Shown piece after piece: positions 37,129 through 45,096 of a stretch of 62,251 bases of DNA; within the stretch, counting starts at the first letter, position 1; each line of letters opens with the position of its first letter. The stretch is from assembly GCA_014859275.1 (NCBI GenBank), contig JACUUO010000002.1, forward strand, positions 1-62,251, written 5' to 3'. The position numbers and the translations under genes were made by a program. The DNA is from Actinomycetota bacterium. GTDB taxonomy: Bacteria; Actinomycetota; Aquicultoria; Aquicultorales; Aquicultoraceae. The notes beneath the pieces were generated by a model. It ran no database searches and was not told the DNA's origin. It saw only the letters and a list, made by a program, of their open reading frames with translations.

Positions 37129-37860
37129 CTAGATTTCCAGCTTTCTTTTCACTATTACAGTTGATAAGTAGCCAACCTTATTTAGTTCATCGCGTGTCAG
37201 CCCGGACAGACCGAATATTATTTTTTCAGAACCTTGCTGTGATACCTTCTGAACCAGTATCGCATTGCCCGCAAGACCAGAGCTGGCTAGTATTTCTACT
37301 AGCTCCTTTAGTCTCTCTCCCACCTTCAGGATAATCACAGTATCAAACATCTCCACATAACGCTGTATCCCTCTGACATCCCCTGGAAGAGGAATTACAA
37401 CTACCTTCTCATCACCGATGGCTATGGGTATACCTGCAGCCGATGCGGATGCAAAAGCTGAGCTTATTCCTGGCGAGGTTATAATGTCAATTTCAGGATA
37501 CCGCTCCCTAAGTTTCCTATAAAGATATATATATGTACTGTAGAAAAACGGGTCACCAAGGGTTACGAATGCCGAATTCTTCCCATTTCTCAACGCGCTT
37601 GCTACCTCATCAGCCGCCTGCGACCAATGCTGCTCCAGCCTATCTTTTTCTCTCGTCATCGGAAACACAAGCTCCACTACCTCCGCCTTACCATTCAACA
37701 CCGGCTCGATAATCTTTCTCGCAATGCTCTCTCTCCTCGGTGCTGAGCGGGGCGAGAATATCACATCGACCGAGTTTAGTATACTCACCGCCTTTAAAGT
37801 CAGCAGCTCAGTATCCCCGGGCCCTACACCGATCCCATAAAGCTTTCCCAATTTCGTCAT
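37129..37860 (-). CDS. cbiL: Cobalt-precorrin-2 C20-methyltransferase
   Basis: CbiL (CobI family) adds the C20 methyl group early in the pathway. Motifs are LYGIGVGPGDTELLTLKAV, FVTLGDPFFYSTYIYL and SPGISSAFASASAA. I chose ATG at 37860, preceded by AGGTGAT. A TTG three codons upstream is open as well. It is 243 residues. The 255 bases upstream, between cbiL and cbiE, are filled with repeat DNA where cbiT would often be found. Confidence 0.95.
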   Translation of the reverse strand: MTKLGKLYGIGVGPGDTELLTLKAVSILNSVDVIFSPRSAPRRESIARKIIEPVLNGKAEVVELVFPMTREKDRLEQHWSQAADEVASALRNGKNSAFVTLGDPFFYSTYIYLYRKLRERYPEIDIITSPGISSAFASASAAGIPIAIGDEKVVVIPLPGDVRGIQRYVEMFDTVIILKVGERLKELVEILASSGLAGNAILVQKVSQQGSEKIIFGLSGLTRDELNKVGYLSTVIVKRKLEI

Positions 37861-37951
37861 ATTAATCAATCACCTAAAGTTCATAGTTAGTAGTTCATAG
37901 AGCAGTGCCTACATCTTCTACCCACACTAACTGGTAACTGTAGTACTGCCA

Positions 37952-37979
37952 GGATCCGCCCGATAAATCGGGCAACTAC
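37952..37979 (-). repeat. REP-like hairpin (GCCCG type)
   Basis: On the minus strand this reads GTAGTTGCCCG, ATTTAT and CGGGCGGATCC. It is the same family as the units at 12321, 12365 and 29041, with one extra G before GATC. Confidence 0.7.
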
Positions 37980-38045
37980 GGATAATTATTGGCACTGCAG
38001 CACTGGGTAACTGGATACCTACATCTTACCTATGTGCTACTCCTC

Positions 38046-38071
38046 AGGGTGGAGATAGGCTCCACCCCTAC
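38046..38071 (-). repeat. GTAG-foot hairpin (GGGTGGAG type)
   Basis: On the minus strand GTAG is followed by GGGTGGAGCC, TA and TCTCCACCC, giving an eight-pair stem. It is a third stem family with the same foot. Confidence 0.6.
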
Positions 38072-38115
38072 ACACCTGATCCCTAGTCCCTGGACCCTGG
38101 TCACCCGGTCCCCGG

Positions 38116-38745
38116 TCACCTGGTAACCTGTTCATCGGTCACTTCCACGTAAAGAACGCACTGTTCAAGCCCGCCCAACCCGGCAAGTTTATCTATCGTG
38201 GTATCTATTAATTCCTGGTCTGGATAGGAGAGATTTCTTCCGACTACCGCACGACCGTTAATATCAAGGGCGGCTAGATATCTTCCTATGACAGCAGGCG
38301 TGATCTTATCGTCTGTAAGTATGCATATCTTTTTATTATCTCTTATGGTCTTATCTAGCTCATTAATTGCCCGCCCATGAACAGATGTGAACGCTATATC
38401 CTGCCATTCCTGAGCTATAAGGCTAAATAGTACCTGAACCGAACTTATGCCAGGAACTACATCTATAGGTAAGTGCGGCGACTTCCTGCGAATTGTCTGT
38501 AGCATACTGTAGAAACCCGGATCGCCGCTAACCAAAACGACTGTGTTTTTATCCCGGTTGTCTTCGATTGTTCGAATGATGGAATCTATGTCAGCGGTTG
38601 CTTCATGGATTTCTTTTCCCGCCCTATCTACCGCCTCAAGCACTCTCTTCCCTCCTATTAATACCTGCGCTTCACCGATGCGCTTTACAGCGGCGGGGGT
38701 TATATAATCGGGATGCCCTGGCCCAATTCCTACAACTGTTACCAT
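38116..38745 (-). CDS. cbiE: Cobalt-precorrin-7 C5-methyltransferase CbiE
   Basis: CbiE methylates C5 of the corrin ring and works with the C15-methylase/decarboxylase CbiT, sometimes as a fused protein. Seen are VTVVGIGPGHPDYITPAAVK, VLVSGDPGFYSML and VPGISSVQVLFSLIAQEWQD. It is 209 residues, about the length of stand-alone CbiE. The last five residues (EQVTR) are encoded by the GGTNACC repeat tract, so the C-terminus may have been reshaped by repeat insertion or loss of a downstream CbiT part. It overlaps cbiD by seven bases. Confidence 0.94.
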   Translation of the reverse strand: MVTVVGIGPGHPDYITPAAVKRIGEAQVLIGGKRVLEAVDRAGKEIHEATADIDSIIRTIEDNRDKNTVVLVSGDPGFYSMLQTIRRKSPHLPIDVVPGISSVQVLFSLIAQEWQDIAFTSVHGRAINELDKTIRDNKKICILTDDKITPAVIGRYLAALDINGRAVVGRNLSYPDQELIDTTIDKLAGLGGLEQCVLYVEVTDEQVTR

Positions 38746-39857
38746 TTCGCTTCCTCTACAATCCGCCTCGCACCCGCATCCAACGCGATTATATCTCCCG
38801 ATAAAACGGTAATCGCCGTTCCGATTTCTATACGGTTACCGGTATAACTGGATGCCTGATCACTTGTCATCTCAGCGATTTTTTCAAGCACACGGGCATA
38901 GCCCGCACTTGACAGAGCCAGCGCCGCATCCTCCGCTGTGTTAACCTTCGCCACCAGCGTTATAGGAACGGCGCCTTCGAACTCCTTTATTATTAGGCGC
39001 TTCATAATCTCAACTGGATCATCCGTCTTGCGGCTATGCGTATTGAAATACCCTGCGGCGACCTTGGCCATCTTTCCAATATGACCCATCAATATTATGC
39101 GCTCAACTCCCTTTTCCGCGCAGTGATCAAGCATACTGCCGACAAAATTACCCATCTGTACAATCGCATCCGCGGGGAACTTCAATCTTATCCTTGCCGA
39201 TCTTGCCCCCATATTGCCCGGAACAAGAGCTACCGTTTTGTATCCCATCGCCAGCGCTATATCCACCTGCGGAAGCAGTGAGGCCTTAAGGCTCTCGATA
39301 GACATCGGCCTTACTATACCGGTAGTGCCAAGTATTGATATGCCTCCTACTATACCAAGCCTTTCATTAAAGGTTTTTTTTGCCTTAATAAGGCCTTCAG
39401 GGGCATATATCATTACCTCCACGCCTTCACCATCCGGCAACACATAGTTCACATTCCGCTCGATCATCCTTCTTGGGATCGGATTTATTGCTGGCTTGCC
39501 GACCGGTACCGAGAGGCCAGGCTTTGTCACAAGACCTATGCCCTCTCCAGCGGTTATAGATATGCCGCCTTCACGTCGAATTGCTTTCGCATATATGGTA
39601 ATGCCATTGGTTACGTCAGGGTCATCCCCAGCATCCTTCACTACGCCACAGCTCGCAAGACCGTTACTTATCTCCTGCTCAATGAGATTAAATGATACTA
39701 TGCTGCTGTCGGGAAGCTCTATATCGATTTTCTGCGCGATCTCGCCGGTAAAGAGCATCTTCACTGCAGCCGTAGCTGCAGCTGCAGCGCATGTGCCCGT
39801 TGTGTAACCTTTCCTCAATTTTTTATTGATATTACCAACCCTGCTTACTATTCCCAT
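38739..39857 (-). CDS. cbiD: Cobalt-precorrin-5B C1-methyltransferase
   Basis: CbiD methylates C1 in the anaerobic pathway. The family start LRKGYTTGTCAAAAATAAV is clear, followed by DAGDDPDVTNG, GEGIGLVTKPGLSVPVGKPAINP, GGISILGTTGIVRPMS and GHIGKMAKVAAGYFNTHS. It is 372 residues. It overlaps the upstream fused cbiX-cbiC gene by 26 bases and cbiE by seven, indicating coupled translation. Confidence 0.96.
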   Translation of the reverse strand: MGIVSRVGNINKKLRKGYTTGTCAAAAATAAVKMLFTGEIAQKIDIELPDSSIVSFNLIEQEISNGLASCGVVKDAGDDPDVTNGITIYAKAIRREGGISITAGEGIGLVTKPGLSVPVGKPAINPIPRRMIERNVNYVLPDGEGVEVMIYAPEGLIKAKKTFNERLGIVGGISILGTTGIVRPMSIESLKASLLPQVDIALAMGYKTVALVPGNMGARSARIRLKFPADAIVQMGNFVGSMLDHCAEKGVERIILMGHIGKMAKVAAGYFNTHSRKTDDPVEIMKRLIIKEFEGAVPITLVAKVNTAEDAALALSSAGYARVLEKIAEMTSDQASSYTGNRIEIGTAITVLSGDIIALDAGARRIVEEAKW

Positions 39858-40860
39858 CGCAAGATATCTTCAATATCGCATTTGTCGCTGCCACTGCTAC
39901 TGCACTTCCGCCTCTTGTGCCGCGTATTGTTATATAATTGATCCCCGATTCTACGAGCGCCTCTTTAGATTCAGCAGCACCGATAAATCCGACCGGGGTT
40001 CCAATTACCAGCGCGGGCTTTATATCGCTCTCCCTGGCCATACAAAGTAATTCAAAAAGAGCCGTCGGTGCATTTCCTATCGCCACAATCGCACCATCGA
40101 TATAGCTTGCTAAAAATCTCATTGCCATAGCGCTTCTGGTCCTTCCGGTCCTTCTTGCTTCACTTTCAACCACGCTATCGTCCACCTTACATAGAATGCT
40201 ATTATCATGGATGCAGGCTCTTCTGTCGCTTATGCCTACGGCAACCATTCGTACATCTGTTATAACCGAGTGCCCTTCTCTAAAGGCTTCAATGCCTGCA
40301 TCAACTGCGCCTTCCGATATAGCGATCGCATTGGCGAGCGATAGGTCTCCGCTTGCATGAATCATTCTCTTCACTACCGCCTTTTCATTATCATTAAAGT
40401 TTTGTAGGTCAACGGCGGCTTCGATCATTCTGAAGCTCTCTTCCTCTATCCGCGCTGGCTCGCTTATCTTCAGCTCGTTTCCAGTAGCATTTTTTGGGAT
40501 AATACTGTCAACTCGGTCTAATAAGATGTCCGTAATCCTGACATCAGCACCTATATGGCCTGCAACCATTATATTAACCGATGGAAACTTCTCAGACGCC
40601 CTTCTTACGATCCCCGGGATATCATCCCGGATATGGTTTCCATCAACTAAAAATAGCGGCAATATAACTATCTCAGTGATTCCACCGTTTACAAAATCCG
40701 CTATTACTTCCGGTAGGCCTGGCTCATTGAACTGTAGCGCGGCGTATCGTACATTATTGGATTGTAACCTGGCCTCTAAGCAATCCTTTATATCTTTTAA
40801 TATCGCAACAGTCTCACTAACCCTACTTCCGTGGCCCAGCACTATAAAGCCGGTGCTCAT
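39832..40860 (-). CDS. Fused CbiX cobaltochelatase and CbiC precorrin-8 methylmutase
   Basis: Residues 1-120 or so match the short sirohydrochlorin cobaltochelatase CbiX: FIVLGHGSR with a metal-binding His, then LPLFLVDGNHIRDDIP with the second His. Residues about 145-342 match CbiC/CobH: ARIEEESFRMIEAAV, VVKRMIHASGDLSLAN, VITDVRMVAVGI, TRSAMAMRF, IAIGNAPTALFEL and GTPVGFIGAAESKEAL. The protein therefore combines cobalt insertion at the start with the methyl shift near the end of ring assembly. It follows cbiA with its start codon one base after the cbiA stop region. A joining artefact is unlikely since the frame is continuous. Confidence 0.93.
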   Translation of the reverse strand: MSTGFIVLGHGSRVSETVAILKDIKDCLEARLQSNNVRYAALQFNEPGLPEVIADFVNGGITEIVILPLFLVDGNHIRDDIPGIVRRASEKFPSVNIMVAGHIGADVRITDILLDRVDSIIPKNATGNELKISEPARIEEESFRMIEAAVDLQNFNDNEKAVVKRMIHASGDLSLANAIAISEGAVDAGIEAFREGHSVITDVRMVAVGISDRRACIHDNSILCKVDDSVVESEARRTGRTRSAMAMRFLASYIDGAIVAIGNAPTALFELLCMARESDIKPALVIGTPVGFIGAAESKEALVESGINYITIRGTRGGSAVAVAATNAILKISCDGNSKQGW

Positions 40861-42234
40861 TTAATCACCTCTACTTTTTTCTCGACATAGCGATACGAAG
40901 CGCTCTGCAAATTCCGGCCGGCCTGCAAAATGTAGATGGATATAGGATGCTAATGTATTATTATATATGAAACCCTCATCAGATGCGTTTGGCAACCTGT
41001 AAGCACGTGCTAGCCCGCCTCCGATATCGGTTATCGTTGAATAGTGAAACTCATGACCTCTTAATGTATCGCCCTTTTTGGTTACGATAGAATCGGCGCT
41101 TACCCGCACTTCGCGATACCCCAGAACGGGTCGCCTCCTCATCTTACAGGCGATCGGTAACGCTCCACTCATATCGTGCGCATATCCATCGAAATCCTCG
41201 ATCCGTCGTGATAGATACATCAATCCCCCGCATTCCGCGTATACGGGTATCCCATCTTCCACTGCCTGCTTTACTTCAGCCGCCAGTGGCCTATTCGCTG
41301 CTAATTCGCGTGCATAGACCTCTGGATAACCGCCCCCGATATAAAGCCCGTCTAATCCCTTAGGAAGATATCGGTCTTTAATAGGGCTGAAGAATACCAG
41401 TTCGGCCCCAAATGCTTCAAGCAGGTCAAAGTTATCATGATAATAAAAGCTGAAGGCCCTATCGAGGGCAACCCCTACCCTTACCTTGCTCGCATTTACA
41501 ATATCTCTAAATACCTGATTAGAATTATACCTGGGTATTGGCGCTGATTTCGATATCCTAACTATCGCATCCAAGTCTATATATTTTTCCGCCAACCCCG
41601 AAAGTGTATCCACGTAGCTCCTCGCCAGACCTGTCTCTGATTGAGTTATCAGGCCTAGATGCCTCTCAGGTATCGTTACCTCTGCGCTACGCTTTATACA
41701 CCCTATGACCGGAAGCCCGGTTGCATTCTCAACGGCTCTTTTTGCCATCGCCTCATGATGATCACTTCCGATCTTATTTAATAGGAATCCTCTAATGTCG
41801 GCTTTATCATCGTATTTTAGGAAGCCGAGAGCTATTGCCCCAGCACTGCTACCCATTTTTGAACAATCGATAGTTACCAGGACAGGACTATCTATCGCGC
41901 TTGCTGTGTCAGCTGTGCTTCCTTCTACTAACCCATCCTTACCATCATAGAAGCCCATTACGCCTTCGATAACGGAGATATCCGCCGTTTTGGCAGCATT
42001 CAAAAGGCAGGCTATGGTTTTTTCCTTACCGATCATCCAGGTATCGAGATTTCGACCGATGTGGCCGGTAACCATACCGTAATATCCCGGATCGATAAAA
42101 TCCGGCCCTACCTTGAAGCCCTGGACGCATAACCCCCTTCTTGTTAGGGCGGCCATAATAGCCAAAGCGATTGTTGTCTTTCCAGCACCGCTCGATGTCC
42201 CAGCTATCACTATTCTTGGAAATATCTTTGCGCT
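40861..42234 (-). CDS. cbiA: Cobyrinate a,c-diamide synthase
   Basis: CbiA amidates the a and c carboxylates of cobyrinate using glutamine and ATP. The N-terminal ATPase part shows IAGTSSGAGKTTIALAI and FKVGPDFIDPGYY. The class I amidotransferase part has GGGYPEVYA, VYAECGGLMYLS (nucleophile Cys) and a distal HLHF. I chose ATG at 42234, one base after the cobD stop; an ATG seven codons earlier is also open. This gives 457 residues, normal for the family. Confidence 0.95.
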   Translation of the reverse strand, partial: SAKIFPRIVIAGTSSGAGKTTIALAIMAALTRRGLCVQGFKVGPDFIDPGYYGMVTGHIGRNLDTWMIGKEKTIACLLNAAKTADISVIEGVMGFYDGKDGLVEGSTADTASAIDSPVLVTIDCSKMGSSAGAIALGFLKYDDKADIRGFLLNKIGSDHHEAMAKRAVENATGLPVIGCIKRSAEVTIPERHLGLITQSETGLARSYVDTLSGLAEKYIDLDAIVRISKSAPIPRYNSNQVFRDIVNASKVRVGVALDRAFSFYYHDNFDLLEAFGAELVFFSPIKDRYLPKGLDGLYIGGGYPEVYARELAANRPLAAEVKQAVEDGIPVYAECGGLMYLSRRIEDFDGYAHDMSGALPIACKMRRRPVLGYREVRVSADSIVTKKGDTLRGHEFHYSTITDIGGGLARAYRLPNASDEGFIYNNTLASYIHLHFAGRPEFAERFVSLCREKSRGD

Positions 42235-42238
42235 CATG

Positions 42239-43330
42239 TTATCGATTAAAAACATCCCTCAGTGCATCCAATAGCCGATCATTATCCTCTGGCCGTTTAA
42301 CTGCAACTCTGAAGTGACGATCATCCATCCCGGTATACGAACTGCAATCCCTGATTACAACCCCCCGCCTCAGGAGTTCTTCCTGTAGGTGAGAAGACGA
42401 CATGCCGCTCTCAACCTTAACAAGAATATAATTTGCCGCCGGCTCATACGCGGCTAACCTATTTATTCCAGATAGCTCCTCATAAAGCCTCTGTGCCTCA
42501 TTTGCTAATAGATCAACGCTCCGGCTGATAAAATCACCATCTCTCAAAGCCGCTATTCCTGCAGCTAAAGCTAACGAATTTATACTCCAGGGATACTTCT
42601 CTCCCCTAACCTTCGCCGTGATACCGGGTGAGGCCACCATATAGCCTAGTCGAAGGCCCGCAATACTATATATCTTCGTGAGCGACCTAAGAACTACCAG
42701 GTTATCTCTTTCAATAGAATCACTTGCCAGGGAGGCTTCAGCTCTATCTCGCGCAAAATCGATGAATGCCTCATCGATCACCCACAAACAACTGGTATAT
42801 CTATCGATAATTTCGATTAAGCGATCTTTCTCTATCCTGTATCCGCACGGATTGTTAGGATTCCCAATCATAGCGATATCAGCATGCCGTAAATAGTCTT
42901 CTATCGATCGCAATGCATCCTCGGCCGATAGGGCCCCCTTATACATAATATCCGCTCCGGGCTTCCTAAGAGACAGCTCGTACTCAGTAAAGCTCGGAAC
43001 TATAAGAAGGGCTTTTTTTGCCTTAAAAACCTGAGGCATCAGATATATCAACTCGATGGTTCCATTCCCAGCAACCACACTTCTACTATCAATCCCCAGC
43101 GATCGCGCTATTGCCTCAACTAGGCTTTCTGCCTGCTGCTCGGGATACTCATGTATCCCACTAACCGCCAGTTTAACCGCCTCAATTACGCCCTCCGGTG
43201 GTCCGTAGGGATTTATATTTGAGCTAAAATCCACTAAAGCATCGGTATCAACGCCAAGCCTCTCCGCATGCCGCTTTATGTTTCCCCCGTGCTCTCTCAG
43301 CCCCTCTATGTTACCAGTTGCCATCGACAT
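42239..43330 (-). CDS. cobD: L-threonine-O-3-phosphate decarboxylase
   Basis: This PLP enzyme makes (R)-1-amino-2-propanol phosphate for the nucleotide loop. It resembles HisC: DFSSNINPYGPP, GNGTIELIYL, GNPNNPCGYRI, VIDEAFIDF and the PLP lysine in LRSLTKIYSIAGLRLGY. It is 363 residues. Its neighbour is a PduX-like threonine kinase that provides its substrate, and CbiB, which uses its product, is close by. That context separates it from a histidine-pathway HisC. Confidence 0.93.
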   Translation of the reverse strand: MSMATGNIEGLREHGGNIKRHAERLGVDTDALVDFSSNINPYGPPEGVIEAVKLAVSGIHEYPEQQAESLVEAIARSLGIDSRSVVAGNGTIELIYLMPQVFKAKKALLIVPSFTEYELSLRKPGADIMYKGALSAEDALRSIEDYLRHADIAMIGNPNNPCGYRIEKDRLIEIIDRYTSCLWVIDEAFIDFARDRAEASLASDSIERDNLVVLRSLTKIYSIAGLRLGYMVASPGITAKVRGEKYPWSINSLALAAGIAALRDGDFISRSVDLLANEAQRLYEELSGINRLAAYEPAANYILVKVESGMSSSHLQEELLRRGVVIRDCSSYTGMDDRHFRVAVKRPEDNDRLLDALRDVFNR

Positions 43331-43366
43331 ACCCTTTATGGGTTACCCAGTGCATTCAGATAAAGC

Positions 43367-44275
43367 TCAATCCCATGTTATTGAATCGTTCCTCGGGCCA
43401 GCTGCCAGTGCGGGCTCGAATTCATCGTGGCGTAATCCGCCATCTACCATGCTCACCAGATAAGCATCCCATGAACCCGGCATATAGTGGGCTGTTCTCT
43501 CGAACAGCCTCCGGCCGAAGCCTTTTTCGACCATCATTCCGGCGACGGTTCCGCTATGCGCCACATTCACCCCGATGCCTCCCTTTCGCCTACAGATATC
43601 TATAATGTCACCTAATGCCTTCTTAGGTAATATCTTCTGGTTGTGGATGGCGCTTATGGTTGCCGCCTTACCTACCAACCGTATATTACTCGTCTTTATA
43701 CCTTCAACCGCCATCTCGAATGCCTCTTTAACCAGTACTTCATCCATCTCCTTGATCGCCTTTCTCTCTCTATTAAAGGTGATCGTGTCTATAACCTCCG
43801 GTGGTTCAAGAACGATTATTTCTATCGGCGGGGCTTCCCCGATTGGCTCGAATCTGCGCCCGTATTTGTGGTCAAATGCGACGATTCCTTTGAAGAATGT
43901 CCCATCGGTTGGCTCTATTGAGAGCGCCACATTAGCTATATCCTCTGGTCGTATATCTTTACGAAGTAAGCTGTATGTAGCAGCTACAGCAGCAGCTATA
44001 TCAGCGGTGCTGCTTGCCATCCCTTTTCCCCGCGGTAGCTCACTTTTCACATCAATCTCAATCCCATACCCACCGCCAATTAACTCAAGCACTTTACCAA
44101 CAGCTAGCGCAGTCTTATCCAGGTTCTCTGGGATTTTCAGCCCACCACCTCTAAGTCGGGATGCGGATGCCAGGGAGTACATGCTTACCGGGCACGTTAT
44201 ATGAAGATCAATTCCATCGATAGTTCCCTGTACGAGTTCACCACAGCTACCCGGCATCCTAACCCAAGTCATCAT
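43367..44275 (-). CDS. pduX: L-threonine kinase, PduX-like GHMP kinase
   Basis: The GHMP-kinase fold is seen in VRMPGSCGELVQG at the N-terminus, the ATP-binding LPRGKGMASSTADIAAA and the C-terminal GGIGVNVAHSGTVAGMM. It is 302 residues. PduX phosphorylates L-threonine for CobD. The position between cobO and cobD strongly supports that role. The start overlaps the cobO stop boundary directly (TAG followed by ATG). Confidence 0.9.
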   Translation of the reverse strand: MMTWVRMPGSCGELVQGTIDGIDLHITCPVSMYSLASASRLRGGGLKIPENLDKTALAVGKVLELIGGGYGIEIDVKSELPRGKGMASSTADIAAAVAATYSLLRKDIRPEDIANVALSIEPTDGTFFKGIVAFDHKYGRRFEPIGEAPPIEIIVLEPPEVIDTITFNRERKAIKEMDEVLVKEAFEMAVEGIKTSNIRLVGKAATISAIHNQKILPKKALGDIIDICRRKGGIGVNVAHSGTVAGMMVEKGFGRRLFERTAHYMPGSWDAYLVSMVDGGLRHDEFEPALAAGPRNDSITWD

Positions 44276-44812
44276 CTAATATTCAATCCCCCGCCTTGCC
44301 GCCATACCAGCCCCGAAAGGGTGCTTCACCATCCTAAATTCGGTAACATAATCAGCAATATCGATAAACTCTCGATCAGCGCCACGCCCTGTCATGATAA
44401 GCTCAATGCTTCCTTTACATAGGCCCACTATCTTTAAAACCTCTTTTTTATCAGCCAAGTTCATGGAGACTGCGATATTTATCTCATCTAGTATTAATAG
44501 ATCGCAATCCCTGCTCTCGACCACTCTAATCGCCTCTCCCAGGCCTTTGGAGATATCACTCCTTATTACATCAACCGGGTCGTGATCTTTCTCCAGAAGG
44601 TTGCCCCCGTATCGGGATGCAGATACATTTTCAAAGCGCTTAATCGCCGTAATTTCTCCCGACTCTTCGCCCCTGGCTTTCATAAACTGGATGATACAGA
44701 TGCGAAACCCCCTGGCTGCAGCCCTTAGTGCAAGCCCTATTGCAGCAGTGGTCTTACCTTTTCCATCGCCCGTATATATGTGTAGCAGCCCTAACTCGCT
44801 TTTATTGTTCAC
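44276..44812 (-). CDS. cobO: Cob(I)yrinic acid a,c-diamide adenosyltransferase (CobA/CobO type)
   Basis: This enzyme attaches the upper adenosyl ligand to reduced corrinoid. The P-loop is IYTGDGKGKTTAAIGLALRA, with IIQFMKARGEESGE, LLILDEINIAVS and IMTGRGADREFI. It is 178 residues, typical of the CobA/CobO family and unlike PduO or EutT. It follows a repeat-containing spacer after cbiB and is joined directly to pduX. Confidence 0.96.
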   Translation of the reverse strand: MNNKSELGLLHIYTGDGKGKTTAAIGLALRAAARGFRICIIQFMKARGEESGEITAIKRFENVSASRYGGNLLEKDHDPVDVIRSDISKGLGEAIRVVESRDCDLLILDEINIAVSMNLADKKEVLKIVGLCKGSIELIMTGRGADREFIDIADYVTEFRMVKHPFGAGMAARRGIEY

Positions 44813-44881
44813 TATTGCTTTCCAATCGTATACTATTAGATAACAATTGTTATTCTCTAGTTCTTAGCCAGTAAGTGTGAT

Positions 44882-44903
44882 CATGGGGGAATTCTTCCCC
44901 ATG
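44882..44903. other. Perfect palindrome, possible terminator-like hairpin
   Basis: CATGGGGGAA and TTCCCCATG pair with a minimal loop. It lies in the cbiB-cobO spacer. There is no T-run, so it is not called a terminator. Confidence 0.4.
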
Positions 44904-44953
44904 AGTAAATCCCCCTTGCGGGCTAACGCCCTTTCTCCCATCAAGGGAGAGGG

Positions 44954-44980
44954 GATACGCCCGATTTATCGGGCAACTGC
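44954..44980 (-). repeat. REP-like hairpin (GCCCG type, divergent foot)
   Basis: On the minus strand GCAGTTGCCCG is followed by ATAAAT and CGGGCGTATC. The stem is intact, while the foot is GCAG instead of GTAG and the loop is the complement of the usual one. Confidence 0.65.
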
Positions 44981-45005
44981 TAGGCGGACACAAGATCTAC
45001 ATTCC

Positions 45006-45055
45006 CAGTAACCTGGTAACCTGGTAACCCGGTCACCCGGTAACCTGGTAACCGA
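45006..45055 (-). repeat. GGTNACC tandem tract after cbiB
   Basis: GGTAACC or GGTCACC occurs six times in about 50 bases, joined by CT or CG. It is the densest of five such tracts in the window (336-371, 12445-12500, 29201-29251, 38081-38133 and this one). Each lies at or just after the stop codon of a minus-strand gene. Confidence 0.7.
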
Positions 45056-45096
45056 TTCACCGATTTACCAATTCACCGGTCTTCTGCAACACCGGT

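Larger units (their letters stand above)
37861..38115 (-). repeat. Repeat block between cbiE and cbiL
   Basis: This spacer holds, in minus-strand order, a GGTNACC/CCAGG tract that starts inside the last codons of cbiE, a GTAG-foot hairpin of the GGGTGGAG type, GTTACCCAGTGCTGCAGTG text, a REP-like hairpin of the GCCCG type, CAGTTACCAGTTAGTGTGGG text, and a TAGTAGTTCATAGAG phrase near cbiL. It closely parallels the cobS spacer. No trace of a cbiT reading frame is visible. Confidence 0.7.
44813..45096 (-). repeat. Repeat spacer between cbiB and cobO
   Basis: No gene is supported in these 284 bases. In minus-strand order from the cbiB stop they hold a dense GGTNACC tract (45006-45055), a TGTGTCCGCC phrase, a REP-like hairpin of the GCCCG type with a GCAG foot (44954-44980), a CTCCCTTGATGGGAG hairpin, a GCCCGCAAGGGGG phrase and a long CATGGGGGA palindrome. 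Confidence 0.6.

Noticed and set aside
43575-44204. Long plus-strand 209-codon frame opposite pduX
   Set aside because: It is antisense to a well-supported GHMP kinase and shows the Ser/Ile/Leu-rich composition of a shadow frame.
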